Positions 33,786 to 48,696 of a DNA stretch of 64,000 bases are shown one piece after another; the stretch's first letter is position 1, and each line of letters opens with the position of its first letter. A program made the position numbers and the translations under genes. Source of the DNA: Dolomedes plantarius (Eukaryota > Arthropoda > Arachnida > Araneae > Dolomedidae); contig OU015503.1 of assembly GCA_907164885.2 (NCBI GenBank), positions 125,165,523-125,229,522 on the forward strand, given 5' to 3'. The notes beneath the pieces were generated by a model. The model had not been told where the DNA came from, made no database searches, and worked only from the letters and a program-made list of their open reading frames with translations.

Positions 33786-34197
33786 TCAATTTTCATTCCC
33801 GTAACTGCCGACAGATGGCTGCACCATACTGGAGATGGGTGATTTGATTCTTTCGTCTCAGCGGTGGAGTGCTTTTAGAATTAAAATATCTGTAAAACTA
33901 TTAAAGTAACAGAATAACTGTAAGCAGAAAAAATTATCAGTTTTTAAAGATCTTTCCAAATATGTAACATTTATGTACTTTCATGAAAAAAAAAGCATCG
34001 ATTTTGACACTATCAAATATGGCGGCTGAGAGGCTCTTACATTTTCTGGAATCACCCTTAAAAAATTGTTGGCTTTTTATTAATTAAAATTTAAAATTCG
34101 GGCTTCGAGGTGCACATGTTCAGACTCCATGTGCCAAATTTCACGGCTGTAAGTTTCACCCACACACACACGCAAACATTCGCTTTTATTAATAAGA
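33786..34197 (-). mobile_element. Helitron-like element, 3' truncated
   Basis: On the minus strand it starts TCTTATTAATAAAAGCG and shares with 40598-41026 the blocks CATGAAAGTACATAAATGTT, CTGATAATTTTTTCTGC and a CCATCTGTCGGCAG core. The CTAG end is lost at the junction with (TA)n. Confidence 0.6.
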
Positions 34198-35136
34198 TGT
34201 ATCTATATATATGTACGTATGTATATATACACATATATATGTGTGTCAAAATTTTGAGGCATTTTGGCACTTTTCTGTTTAACTGTTTACTGCTTGATGA
34301 TTCAACTGATTTGCCTTGTTTATTTTCATGTAGTTGACTGCCGTGTGAGGTTCTTTTCACACGAGGCACCTCGCGCGCCCAATTCAAGGCGAAACCTTCT
34401 CTTCTGGGGTTGTGGCAACGCTTCGTCAGCGTCTAGACGTCACGCAGGCGAAAAGCTATTGAAAAATGAGGTGAAAGAAGACAGTTTACTACATTAAATT
34501 ATGTGTATATATTCTACCCATAGATTATACTTTAATCTACACCTAAAATAATTGCAATATTTCCCATAAAAATATTTTTTCAGGCAAATGTATTATAATG
34601 TACAAAAAATATCAAGATAAAAAAATTAGTGATGTATTTAACTAAATTTAGGTAGAAATTGTATAAACGTACAAGATATACATGTATACAAAATTTTAGC
34701 TTTATACATTTGGCCATAGAATCGGTCGTAACTGTATCATCGACTTGATTTTTTTCATAAGATTCCTTATATTCCATTCTTCAAAATTAAATCATAATAA
34801 AAAATTGAGTTTTTTTAAGGTTTTAAGGTGATCTTCCCCCTTAAATTTTTAAATTTCAAAAACTTTAAATATTATACCTTTCTCTTTCACCAATTTTAGA
34901 ACATAATATTGGTCTTTGATTTATAATGATGTAGGGGAATATAGAATTAAGAAAACATCATAACACGGCACTCGGGTTTTTACTTACAAAAATACTCTTT
35001 CACACGAGGCAACTCGTGAAATCAACTTCTCTTCTCAAAGGGAGGTTAGTACGATGTTAGAACCCGAGGAAGCAGGAGCACTTTTTGTACTTGCGAGGAA
35101 ACGCAGTCGAAGGGTTGTTCCAAAAATCTTCTTTAT
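34198..35136. other. Non-coding DNA with repeat fragments
   Basis: A short piece at about 34245-34300 is the reverse complement of 44600-44640. No gene supported. Confidence 0.45.
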
Positions 35137-35368
35137 GAAAACTGCGGAGTTAGCATTCCTATTTCGAAAACAGAACGAGATAGGGAAAAAAGTGATTTAC
35201 AAAGTTGTAGAAAATCATCGATTTAGTACGAAAAGATATCTTGTGGACATTAATAAGAAGACTACAACGGTTGAAACGCGCATTTATTTTTTCGTGATTT
35301 CCTACATTGTGACGTGACAAAAGGATCTGAGAAAGAAAAAAAAAACAACTAATTTTAACAATATACCT

Positions 35369-35677
35369 TTATTTGAGATGTTCAAACTTCTCATCGTCAG
35401 CTGCAATACACATTTGGATCCTCGTTTGAATCTCACGTTGCACACGTTGGAGCATAGAGCGTGAAGCGTTGGCACAAGCGTCCGTAATGCGTCGTTTAAG
35501 GTCCTGCAATGTTTGTGGAGGGGTCGCATACACCTGCTGTTTCAGGTATCTCCACAGGAAAATGTCCAGTGGAGTCAGATCAGGCGAACGTGGAGGCCAC
35601 TCTTCGAAACCGCCATACCCAATTATTTGGTCCCCGAATTCCTTGACGAGGTACTGCTTCACTGGAGATCTCAACAT
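35369..35677 (-). pseudogene. C-terminal part of a Tc1/mariner-like DDE transposase
   Basis: 102 residues with EEWPPRSPDLTPLDIFLWRY, the region around the third catalytic residue (Asp in TPLD), followed by the helical tail RRITDACANASRSMLQRV ending KFEHLK. The first two catalytic regions are not recognisable upstream; frames near 35680-35860 look degraded. The family is the one in arthropods with the SPDLTPLDFFLWG signature. Confidence 0.75.
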
Positions 35678-35884
35678 TGGAATACTCAGCCACGACCACG
35701 AGCATCAACATACTACAACCCCAAGAAGATGTCTCTTTTACGGCTGTCTCAGGTGAACAGGCGTGACGTTTATTACGTATTTGCATACTTCAAAAATTTC
35801 GAACACCAAGCGCAAGTTGCGTCGAGTTGATGCGACACTATTTTACACGACCTACGTATTGTCTACTCTGTTTATAAAGACAAT

Positions 35885-35955
35885 CAGTACAAGGATGAAA
35901 CCCTCGAGGTTTGAACCACGGGCCTTTTTATTGGGGATCAAAAGCGATATACCAC
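35885..35955 (-). repeat. tRNA-like SINE head
   Basis: Minus strand: TGGTATATCGCTTTTGATC (A-box-like) and GTGGTTCAAACCTC (B-box-like) at tRNA spacing, nested in the long-inverted-repeat transposon. Confidence 0.5.
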
Positions 35956-36339
35956 TGTGCACATTGCGGTGTCGTGTTTTGCCCGAAAGATAATCATTTC
36001 TCCTTTCGTTCAAGTTTCGTGCCGTCATAGTGTAGGGAATCACGAAATAAAAAATGTGCGTTTGAACCGTTTTATTCTTTGCATTCATGTTCACAAGGTA
36101 TCTTTTCGTACTAAATCGATGATTTTCTACAACTTTGTAAATCACTTTTTTTCCCTATCTCGTTCTGTTTTCGAGATAGGAATGCTAACTCCGCAGTTTT
36201 CCACCAGGTGGCGTGGTAGGTGGTTTCATTCAGTAGCGCATGGCTACTTTAATATACCTAGACACCACTTTTATGAGTATAGCAGCAGCCGTTCCGAAAT
36301 TAAGAGGGTGGGAAGGGACTTTAGTGGGCATATTGTATA

Positions 36340-37894
36340 CACTGGTGTAATAAATTAAGAGAATTTGCAGACTTGGTCGATTATCTCCAGAACTACTGTA
36401 CCTATTTTAATGAAATTTGATATGTACATACATTGATACAATACAAAACAAATAACCATTCAGTAATTGTAAATACATTATAATTCAGTAATTGTAATAC
36501 AGTAAATTGTATTGTAAATTGTACTCGTTGGAGTCGGAAGGTATGAAACAGCGGTTGCAGAATAAACAAAAAAAAGGGGTTAATTCTTGGTGTTATTTTG
36601 CAGCAATCGGTTAATTTCAAATTGTAACAGTAAAAATGAGTAATCACCAACGTTTAGATGATGGAATGAGGTGGCGAATTGTGGGGAGGCTAGAAGCAGG
36701 TCAATCTCAAGTCCAAATTTATAGAGAGTTCACTTTAACGCCCAGCGTCGTGTATAACTTATGGAAACAGTTCCAGGATACCGGATGCATCGAGAGAAAG
36801 CCTGGGCAAGGTCGTCCAAGAGCCACGACGGCCAGAGAAGATCGCCATTTGTCGATTATAGCGAGGCGTAACAGGAGTGCTACAGCTTCTCAGCTCTCTC
36901 GTGACTTGTATGCAGCCACAGGAACCCGTGTATCGAGGGTGACTGTTTCCAAAAGACTTCACGAGAGAGGGTTGTTTGCAAGAAGACCTGCTGTTTGCGT
37001 CCCGCTCACTTCTACGAACAGAAGAATCCGTTTATCATGGTGCAGAGAGCATAGAAATTGGAGTATGGATCAATGGGCGACCGTTCTCTTCACTGATGAG
37101 TCCCGGTTCAGCCTAAACACCGATTCTCACCGTACGTTCATATGGAGAGAACCAGTGACCCGCTACCTACCCTCCAATGTCCGCGAAATTCGACCATTAT
37201 GGCGGAGGAGGTTTAATGGTCTGGGCAGGCATCATGTTTGGGCAGGCATCATGGCCGTACACCTCTCTATGTCTTTGAAAGAGGCACTGTGACTGGTGTG
37301 AGGTATAGGGATGAGGTCTTGGAGTCCTATGTTCGCCTTTTCAGGGTTGCAGTTGGCCCTGAGTTCATTTTAATGGACGATAACGCGAGGCCACATAAAG
37401 CTCATCTGGTCGACGAATTTCTAGAGAGCGAGGATATTCGCCGGATGGATTGGCCAGCCTGATCTCCAGACCTTAACCCTATAGAGCATGTCTGGAACTC
37501 TCTGAGGAGGGAAATTGCAACTCGCAACCCCCCCTCCGAGAACCATCCAGGGAATGAAAACAGCGTTGCTGAACGAGTGTGACCAATTGCCACAGGAAAT
37601 GATAAACTGCCTTATTTCAAGCATGAAATTACGCTGCGAGACCTGTATATCTGTAAGAGGGGACCATACCCCCTATTAACCCATTTTTTTGTTTATTCTG
37701 CAACCGCTGTTTCATACCTTCCGACTCCGACGAGTGTTAAGCACGATCATGCGTGTGTATTACAATTATTGAATGGTTATTTGTTTTGTGTTGTATCAAT
37801 GTATGTACATATCAAATTTCATTAAATTCGATACAGTAGTTCTAGAGATAATCGACCAAGTCTGCAAATTCTCTTAATTTCTTACACCAGTGTG
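36340..37894 (+). mobile_element. Tc1-type transposon with long inverted repeats, decayed
   Basis: Ends CACTGGTG beside TA. The inverted arms extend about 200-240 bp each: AATTTGCAGACTTGGTCGAT near both tips and GGAAGGTATGAAACAGCGGT near the inner ends. The transposase lies between. A fragment of the same family is at 1338-1744. Confidence 0.85.
36636..37679 (+). pseudogene. Tc1 transposase pseudogene (DD34E)
   Basis: Starts MSNHQRLDDGMRWRIVGRL, with a paired-like helix-turn-helix and a GRPR motif (KPGQGRPR). First Asp in LFTDESRF near 37097; second in LMDDNARPH near 37380; Glu in SPDLNPIEHVW, 34 residues on. Breaks: a frame change near 37205-37255, where GGGCAGGCATCATG is tandemly duplicated; TGA at about 37460 in place of a residue before SPDL; a frame change in the C-run near 37530. 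The C-terminus MKLRCETCISVRGDHTPY ends about 37679. Confidence 0.88.
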
Positions 37895-37895
37895 T

Positions 37896-38216
<321 letters not shown>

Positions 38217-38221
38217 TAAGT

Positions 38222-38272
38222 AACCGTGGAACACCAGTGTTCCACGGAACATAGCTTGGGAAACCCTGGCCT
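38222..38272 (-). mobile_element. hAT terminal remnant
   Basis: Perfect palindrome CCGTGGAACAC-CA-GTGTTCCACGG followed by a hAT-like tip (reversed: CCAGGGTTTCCCAAGCTATG). The rest of the element is missing. Confidence 0.45.
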
Positions 38273-38959
38273 AGAGACACCCAACGACGGGCTAAATGAC
38301 AGTCTGTCGAGCTCGGTTCCCACACAGAAAAGCTTGTCCATCCAAACGCCCTTTTCGGAACCCGCCGTGTTATCTGAAGGATTTCTCAATAATATGCATT
38401 TTCCCTTTCCGCCTGTAAGAGAAGTAAAAAAAAAACTCAACTCTAAACACATATCTACCATATTTCCGCTTACGCTGGTTTACAGAAACATTGTTTTTCG
38501 CTCTCCGCACAATCATCACCCATATATAAGAGTCGAAAAATTAGCAAGAGGTAAAAAAATGAAAGAGTGAAAAGCGTGGATTCATCAGTCGTCGAAACGT
38601 ATGCATTGTCACGGACCCCAGAAAAGTCATCCATCATTGTTGACTCGAACTGTATGCGACAGCTTCTGGGCTCGCAACGGACGGAGCGTTTCGCAGGTGC
38701 CAGGATGTTGGGGGATGGGAAAACTTTGCTTTCTTTTCCTTCTTCAAATAAACGCTGAAACAGCGACTCGTTCAATATTGCGGTAAGGATGAATTGCACT
38801 CTCTCCGTTGCGCAACTTTAATTCGCCTTTGCTGTCAGTATCCGCTTCAGGGATGTTGTCATCAACTGTGATGGTGGGCAAAATAAGACGTGAAACATCC
38901 AAACTGTCATGGTGGACATGGAACAAAATACTTATAAAATAACTGAGATCTCTTATCTA
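38273..38959. other. Non-coding DNA, nothing recognised
   Basis: Open frames of up to 114 codons are present but carry no domain and no splice context. Confidence 0.4.
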
Positions 38960-39841
38960 TCTATATACATAAAACAGTTCCGTAACTGACTGACTCATTG
39001 ACATACAACGCACAGACCAAACTGCTGGACCTAAAGGGCTGAAATTATGCATGGCGATTCTTCTTATAGTGTATCTTCGTATAGTGTCACTAAGAGATTT
39101 TTGAAAAATTCTTCTTAGATTTTTAAAAATTAAATTTTTAAGCTGTTTCAGTAACATTCTTTTAAGTTGGCATTTAAAATAATTATCCGAGAGTTATAAA
39201 ATTTATATCACGAGAAAGATCCTAAAAATTCCTTTAAAATGAAATCTTTTTCGAATCTTTACCTCCATTTTCAGATGTTTGGTGAATTTTTATAGATTCA
39301 TTTTTAGAATTTAATGTATTAAATGCCGATCACGTGATTCCTTTTTCTGCTACTTTCATTTAATTTATCGTCACGTGCATAATAACGAAATAGACAAAAA
39401 AATTTTTTCTTTCTAATGCGGCAGACGATTGGACACTATCCAAAAAAATATTAAAATACAGTAAAAGATATGATCCTCAAACTGTACCATATTAACTGTA
39501 CTATATTCTTTCGTATGTTCTATTAGATTTAATTTGAATATTTTCTTCTACATTATTTTGTCTATAAAAATATCCCTAAGGGCCTGTTCACATAGGAGTC
39601 CGTTGCGTAGCGTTAAGGGAAAGATGACGTTGAGACGAAAATAAACCAATCATAGGCGTTAAAAATTTCATTGCTAATCGTTTGGAGGCCTGTGATTGGT
39701 TTATTTTCGTCTCAGCGTCATCTTTCCCTTAACGCAACGCAACGGACTCCTATGTGAACAGGCCCTTTACACCAATTGCATACATTGATCGTTGTATTTA
39801 ATTTGAATGTATTCTGTAGCGACGTACGGGTATTCAGCTAG
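38960..39841 (+). mobile_element. Non-autonomous Helitron with a nested MITE
   Basis: Starts TCTATATACATAAAACAG, then GTTCCGTAACTGACTGACTC. The 3' end has the stem-loop around GCGACG and CTAG at 39838-39841. No Rep/helicase frame. The foldback MITE at 39580-39765 is inserted near the 3' end. Confidence 0.85.
39580..39765. mobile_element. Foldback MITE copy 3, PIF/Harbinger-like
   Basis: Same family as 1850 and 2230, with well-kept ends GGGCCTGTTCACATAGG and its reverse complement. Nested in a Helitron. Confidence 0.85.
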
Positions 39842-39997
39842 TACAGTGGTTCCCAACGTTTTTCAGCTGGCGACCCACCTTTCCTTATCGGAGTACCTCT
39901 AAGGACCATCGGTCCATGGTGGAGTAAAAACCTTATTTGTATCGTATCCCTTCCTTATGTATATAGAATTTACCATCAAATATTGCAAATATATATA

Positions 39998-40345
<348 letters not shown>

Positions 40346-40597
40346 TTTTTTGAAGATACAGATTGATTATTGATAAACAATTTGTGTTCTGATTTGGGAA
40401 TGGTTGACAAAATATAAGCACTTTGTAGCAAAAGAGTTATTTATTTAACAATAGATATACGTTCGCAATATATGCAACGAGTGGTTTCATACTCACTAAC
40501 AAGTGTTGCTAGGTGAAGATAAAAATTACAATCATAAAAGTACACAAAGACCGTTTTAATAGTTTTAGGATCGAGTCTCGACCCACCGCTGAGCTAG

Positions 40598-41026
40598 TCT
40601 ATACTAATAAAGAGACAAGTTGAAGTCGAGAGATGAGCGTAACTCATCCGGGCGGGCACCGATCTTCGAAAAAAAAATGGCCGACAAATATACAGGAAAC
40701 GGTGTAATTTTTTTTTCTCATGAAAGTACATAAATGTTACATATTTGGAAAGAGCTTCGAAAACTGATAATTTTTTCTGCGTACACTTATTCTGTTAATT
40801 CAATATTTTTAGAGATATTTTAATTCTAAAATCACTCACTGCTGAGAAACCAAATCATCTGGTGCAGTGGTGCTGCCATCTGTCGGCAGCGACGGGAATG
40901 AAAATTGAAAGGAATTTATTCACTTGAATTTAATACATTTGTAGGCTTTTTTTTCTTTTGTGGGGCCCGAAGTACATAAATATGTTACATGGATGGCTTG
41001 AGCGTAGCTAGGCGAAGCCCGGCTAG
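40598..41026 (+). mobile_element. Helitron-like element
   Basis: Starts TCTATACTAATAAAGAG immediately after an AGCTAG, and ends GGCGAAGCCCGGCTAG. Shares interior blocks with the minus-strand copy at 33786-34197. No coding sequence. Confidence 0.65.
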
Positions 41027-41799
41027 TATATTCTAATACAGAAAGGTTAAATAGTGGCTGGCAGTAGAGGTTGGACTTCTACACGTCTCACCCCAGTCCG
41101 GTGTACATATGAATACAAGGAAATTGAAATAGAAATCGCAGATGAATTTTTATTAGCAAACGATGACACCGGCGCTGGACGATGGGTTGCAGGCGGAAGA
41201 CTGACGATTTTCCCAACCATACAACCAAGTCTTATGCGGTACCCACGCCCCCAAAAATTATTGGTAAAAGCAATTAATAAATATTACATTTCTCCCAGGA
41301 AGCTGTAGAAAAATCATAGAATTATGCTCTTTTAACATTATCAAAGATGACATCTACGTGTAATTACTAGTGCAGTCAGAGGTGCATCAACTTTGGGGTG
41401 TTACGGTAATTAACCAGCCCGGTTTAACAAAAAAAAAGGGGCAATATTTTTGTTTTACTTCTTTAATTGCCACCTCCCCTTAGCAGTGGAAACCTAACCT
41501 CCCCCGACATGAAAAGCTAAAATGATGCAAAAGCTAAAATCCATTTCAAAACTGACCGCTATACACTTTTTACTAGCGTAGGATAGACATCGGTGCAACT
41601 ACTTGCTTTGTTATGATCATTAACTCTCACGCGATCTGTATAACAAAAGGGTTGTTTTGGACTTAAAAGACATTTTTATTGTTAATTTTTTATATGTTTT
41701 ATGTGTGTTCACCAACAGATGGCAGTGTTTCATTTGGTTGGGTTTTTCACTTTTCTGAAGTGGCAACGGCACAAGTTTTTAGAATTCTGTTTTAATATA
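41027..41799. other. Possible third tandem Helitron-like 5' end, then non-coding DNA
   Basis: Directly after CTAG the sequence TATATTCTAATACAGAAAGG resembles the start of the preceding element. An 84-codon frame (41054-41308) has no recognisable domain. No 3' end was found. Confidence 0.35.
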
Positions 41800-42330
41800 A
41801 GAAAATCGTAAGGGATATGCATTTTTTTTGGATAATATCCAATCGTCTGCTGCATTAGAAAGAGAAAAAAATATTTTTTTTGCCTATTTAGTTGTTACGC
41901 ACGTGACGATAAATTTATTGAAAGTACCAGAAAAAGAAATCACGTGATCAGCATTTAATAAATTAAATTCTAAAAATGAATCTTTAAAAATTCACCAAAA
42001 ATCAGGAAATGGAGGTAAAAATTCGAAAAAAATTTCATTTTGAAGGAATTTTTATGATCTTTCTCGTGATATAAATTTTATAACCCTCAATGTATTATTT
42101 TAAATGCAAACGTAAAAAAAGTTTAAAAAACAGCTTAAAAATTTAATTTAAAAACATCTAAGAAGAATTTTTGAAAAATCTTTCTTAGTGCACCCCTACA
42201 CTATTAGAAGAATCGCCATGCAAAATTTCAGCCCTTTAGGTCCAGCGGTTTGGTCTGTGCGTTGTATGTCAGTCAGTCAGTGAATGAATGAATGAATGAG
42301 TCAGTTACGGAACTGTTTTATATATATAGA
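41800..42330 (-). mobile_element. Non-autonomous Helitron, 3' truncated
   Basis: On the minus strand it starts TCTATATATATAAAACAG at 42330 and matches the 44716 family through CAAACCGCTGGACCTAAAGG and GATCACGTGATTTC, then stops near 41800 without the CTAG end. Confidence 0.75.
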
Positions 42331-42769
42331 CAGTGGAATCTCCATCTATCGTTTTTCAAGGGACTGAGCCATAAATTCGGGAAAACGATAGATGCAGGAA
42401 CATAACAAAGCAATACGATCGTCGGGACTGGGTGAAATAAACGACATGTTCGACTGTACTGGGCTCATTGGAAAAAAAACGCAGAGTAAAACAAATGCTT
42501 TGATGATGAAGACATCTCGTCTTTAAAAATATAATAAACAAAACTTCAGTTTAACATACATCGAACTAGCGAAAAAAAAAAAATACTCGGTAACTTCCAT
42601 ATATATAGTACAATCAGACATCACGCTGACGTCTCAACCAATCAGCTATTATTGCATAATAATAGGAATTTGAAAGTTAAAATTATTGGTATGACTGAAA
42701 ATAAAGGTTAATTCCAACACGACACATACGGGAAAACGATGATTCGGAGAACGATCGATCAAGATTTCA
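42331..42769. mobile_element. Pogo-like MITE copy 3, split
   Basis: The left half starts CAGTGGAATCTCCATCTATC right at the Helitron end and runs to about 42446. The right half resumes at about 42718 (CGACACATACGGGAAAACGA) and ends in GATTTCA at the next Helitron. About 270 bp of unrelated DNA separates the halves, and the last bases of the TIR are missing. Confidence 0.7.
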
Positions 42770-43700
<931 letters not shown>

Positions 43701-44044
43701 CAGTTTATTTACTTATTTTTATTTTTTATATAAACAGAGTTTTTATTTGTTTTCTGTAGCGATAGGCATCATTAATTTATTGAACTGTAAAGAAATTAAC
43801 TACTGAAATGTTTAAAATTTAAAAACTATGCGATATTTATTTGCACGTCTCACTTCACAAACAAACAATAGAATTTAAAAATAGGCATAGGCAGGTCTGT
43901 GGTCAGGAAAACGCCGAGAAGAACATTTCAGTACAGTTCCTGCTTAGATCGTACAATAAATTACGGTAATAAAATACTTTTTGGTCGAGATTAAGAAAGC
44001 TTTACTAGAGTTACCATTTCTTTGTTAAGAAACGATGTGAAGAG

Positions 44045-44440
44045 TTACTTTTATTATTAACTCGATTTCTTGTGTGTGTGTTTGTACAGTACAAATCTTG
44101 CAATCTCACTTCCCGACTCGCTAGACATTCGAAACTTTTAGAATAGCTCAGAACACGATGACAATGCATTACATTAATACTTTTAGCCATCTTTAAGCAG
44201 AATTAAATTCATTTTCAGTTATTTTTGTTTTGTAGACTGGTGCAGCCATCTATCGGCCGGGACGGGACCGAAAAGTTAAACGCAAGTTAACTTCCAATTG
44301 ACTTCATTTTCATTCAAGTTGATGAGATAATTCCTCCAAAAATTTTTAAAACTGTATTTATTAATACATAGAATTGTCAAGTTTTTATGATTTAACAGAA
44401 AATTTAAAAACTATATAAACATTTCTTTTTATCTTGTAAT
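44045..44440 (+). repeat. Dispersed repeat, copy B
   Basis: Collinear partner of 32757-33195. The stretch 44600-44709 beyond it also matches parts of 33398-33470 and 34245-34300 in reverse orientation. Confidence 0.8.
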
Positions 44441-44715
44441 TATATTTTTGAATGTTTTGTAAACAATACTACGTAATTTTGTTACAAAACAGAGTTTTAA
44501 AGTAGGATTTCGTTCCTCAATAACGGTCCTCCGGAAAGAAAAAATTCAGAGTTCGTCGCGAGTTATAATTTTGGCAGCGCGCCAAACCCAGTAGTAGTAA
44601 ACAGCTAAACAGAAAAGTACTAAAATGCGTCAAAAAAAAGAGGTAAGCAACGATAAGTAATCCTACGTTAATAATCCGCGGTAGTTTCGTTAGAACGGAC
44701 TACCTGAAATATATA

Positions 44716-45379
44716 TCTATATATATAAAACAGTTCCGTAACTGACTGACTGACTGACTCATTGACATACAACGCACAGACCAAACCACTGGACCTAAAG
44801 GACTGCAATGTTCCATGGCGATTCTTCTTATGGTGTAGGGGTGCACTAAGAAAGATTTCTGAAAAATTCTTCTTAGATTTTTTTAATTAAACTTTTAAGC
44901 TGTTTTTGTAACTTTTTTAAAGTTTGCATTTAAAATAATAATTTGAGGGTTATAAAATTTATATTCACGAGAAAGATCCTAAAATTCCCCTAAAATGAAA
45001 TCTTGTTCGAACCTTTACCTCGATTTTCCGATTTTTGGTGAATTTTTAAAGATTCATTTTTAGAATTTAATTTATTAAATGCCGATCACGTGATTTCTTT
45101 TTCTGGTACTTTAAATAAATTTATCGTCACGTGCATAACAACTAAATAGACAAAAAAAATATTTTTTTTCTTTCTAATCCAGCAGACGATTAGATATTAA
45201 CTAAAAAAAATAAATATCCCTTACGATTTATATATATATATATATATTACATCAATTGTATACATTGATCGTCGCATTTATTATAAATATATTTATTTAT
45301 TTATTTTGGCATTAATTGCATACATTGACCGTTGTATTTAATTTGAATGTACTCAGCGAAGCGCGGGTTTTCAAGCTAG
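44716..45379 (+). mobile_element. Non-autonomous Helitron, both ends present
   Basis: 5' TCTATATATATAAAACAG; 3' AGCGAAGCGCGGGTTTTCAA followed by CTAG (45376-45379). 664 bp, non-coding. Best-preserved copy of the family. Confidence 0.88.
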
Positions 45380-46556
45380 TGTTTATATATATACATATAT
45401 GTATTTTATCGTAATAAACGGTAAGTCTGCTGAGGTAAGGACTTTGTTTTGCTTATTACCCATATTGCCGGATTATCCGGGTTTTCGATTCTCCGGATTC
45501 CCTATTGTGCGATCATTAAGAATATTTAATAGAGAAAAATAAAATAAAAAGAACAATATTTAAGAATAGAGAAAAATAGATAACTGACATAAAGAATAGA
45601 GAAAAGAACAATACAGAAAACTTTTCTATTAGTTAAGACAGATTTATTTTGTTAATGAAATTTATAATAATATAACTGCGATGCCATGGGAATTTATTTT
45701 TCTATAATAAGCAGAATTTAAATAAATAAAACTGAAAGTAAATAAACGGAACTGAAAATAAATAAAAAAAATGTCTACAAATCTGATGGCGATAAACGAG
45801 GTTTTACTGTATATAAATACATACACATTTGGAGATTCCCCCCAATGAAACACTCAAACCTGGAATTAGGATATTTTCGATGAAAAAAAAAAAAATGTTT
45901 AAAACCTCTACAGTCGGTTAAAAGATCGTAAAGATTAGACATCAAACCACCATTATCTCGTCTGCAGAATCGGATTTTCTGCACCGTGGGCAACACATCC
46001 AAATACATGTTTATGAAGGCGATGCACGAGCTATCATCGCAGATATTCAATTCCCACGCTAAGCTGCGTGGAATTTTTCTCTCCTTATTTCGCTAATCGC
46101 AGACGAGAAAATACATATTTTGGAATTCTCTTTTCTGCATATGAAGTTTGGCGTTTAAATAAAGAACCATTAGTTTTTCAAAATTTTAAAATTTTCACTA
46201 ATTTTTTTTTCCAGAGCTACAATGGCTGAGGCTATAAACACAAAATTAAAATTATTCTTTTAAAAAATTAAAATGAAAAGATTTTTGAAAGGCAAGTGCG
46301 TGCATTGCATCTAAAGGGCCTCGTTTCGAAAGCAGAGAAAGAGAATTCATATCCGTGCAGCAGTTATGAGGAAACTGCTAAAAAGAATTACTAGAACTAG
46401 TAGAAACTACTTAAAGCGCAACATGAAGCCTCTACAAATGACGTAAAACATTTCCATTGTTTTAATGATGCAAACTATAAAAAGCACTCGTTCGAGGTTT
46501 TATAAATACGCCCCACGGTGTTATTGATTCGATTCATTATTTTCCCTCTTTGGTGT
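45380..46556. other. Non-coding DNA; pogo-like end and an unidentified frame
   Basis: A single pogo-type tip (reversed: CAGTAAAACCTCGTTTATCG) ends at 45809 without a partner. A minus-strand frame of 91 codons (45775-46050) looks less repetitive than its surroundings, with DDSSCIAFINMYLDVLPT, but I cannot assign it and it overlaps the pogo tip, so it is not called as a gene. Confidence 0.35.
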
Positions 46557-47395
<839 letters not shown>

Positions 47396-47463
47396 CTGTT
47401 GAATAGCAAGTACCTGTATGCGAATAAGATTGCTTAACTCGAACCGTAACCTAATGAAATGTA

Positions 47464-48694
47464 CACTATCTGGCCAAAAGTATCCGGACGCCCATTGGTA
47501 CGGACTCGGAGAGTCCTGAGGCATATATTAATACGGTGTTGGTCCTCCTTTTGCATCGATGACAGCCTGCACACGTCTCGGGAGATTTTCCACCAGTTCT
47601 TGATAGGTGTCCATAGGAATTGACTTCCATCACAGCTGAAGTGAGTGCTGGCAGTGAGGAGGGTCGATTTGGCTGGCTACGTAATCTGCCGTCAAATTCG
47701 TACCAAAGGTGTTCAGTGGGATTTAGATCGGAGCTCTGAGAAGGCCAGTCCGGTTTTTGAACACCCATTTCGTCAAACCATGCCTGCGCAAGTCTCGATA
47801 TGTGAATGGAGCATTTATCCTTCTGGAAGAGAAATGGTCCTTCCCCCGAAATATTGCCATAGAGTTGGGAGAGCAGCATTGTCCAGAATGTCCACATACA
47901 TCTCAGAGGTCGTGTTTCCAACCACAGGAACTGAGGGACTCGGGGCCAAACCATGAAAAACACCCCCACATCATGATGTTGCCATTACCAAACTTGACAG
48001 TCTGCACAATGCAGTCACGTAAGAAGCGATCGCCGGGCATCCTCCAAACCCAGACGCGTCCATCGTACTTCCAGATTGAAAAGCGAAATTCATCATTCCA
48101 AAGAACATTTTTCCACGTGTCCACAGTTCGATGACGGTGAGCTTTGCACCACTGCAATCGACGCCTCGCATTCTGGGGAGTGATGTTCGGCTTGTCATCC
48201 GCTGAACGACCATGGAATCCAAACATTTTTAATTCTCGACGAACGGTCCTGCTGCTAGCACTAACACCTCATGAACTTTGGAACTCCCGAGTGATTTGAA
48301 TCAACGAGGACTTGCCATTTTGTTTCACCACCCTTTTCGGAGTTCAGCGGCTGCGTTCACTCATTTTTTCGGGCCTGCCACTTCGTTTTTCTGCGGTTTC
48401 ACTGCCTCGACGTTTCCACTTCGCTATTACATCACTCACAGTGGATGTTGGCTTCTGTAGAATGTTCGAAATTTCCCGAACTTATTTCCCACAAAGGTGG
48501 CATCCCGCTATAATGCCACGATCAAAGTCACTGAGCTCCTTTGACTCACTCATTGTCTCACAAACGCATAAATATGACCTGACTAACCACTACCAACATT
48601 TTTATAGTTTTCGGTTACGCATCAAATTACGTCACCTGCCAGATCCACTTCTTTAGGGGGGGGGGAGTGTCCGGATACTTTTGGCCAGATAGTG
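47464..48694 (-). mobile_element. Tc1-type transposon, decayed
   Basis: Ends CACTATCTGGCCAAAAGTAT in inverted orientation, with TA at 47462-47463 and 48695-48696. 1,231 bp, transposase on the minus strand. Confidence 0.92.
47500..48553 (-). pseudogene. Tc1 transposase pseudogene (DD34E)
   Basis: Starts MSESKELSDFDRGIIAGCHL at 48553, with helix-turn-helix remnants and GRPEK. The middle frame has the first Asp in [13 protein letters not shown] and MMWGCFSW; the last frame has QKDKCSIH at the second Asp and SSDLNPTEHLW at the Glu, 34 residues apart. Frame changes occur near 48226 and 47930, with in-frame stops in the N-terminal third. QKDKCSIH replaces the usual QQDNAPIH. Confidence 0.85.
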
Positions 48695-48696
48695 TA

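Larger units (their letters stand above)
35137..36201 (-). mobile_element. Transposon with about 200-bp inverted repeats
   Basis: The left arm from 35137 and the right arm ending at 36201 mirror each other over about 190-200 bp, sharing GAAAACTGCGGAGTTAGCAT and AAAATCATCGATTTAGTACG. The interior carries a transposase fragment on the minus strand and a tRNA-like repeat at about 35885-35955. Confidence 0.8.

Noticed and set aside
45775..46050. Unidentified 91-codon minus-strand frame
   Set aside because: No domain recognised, and its 3' end runs through a pogo-like terminal repeat. Protein search or RNA-seq would decide.
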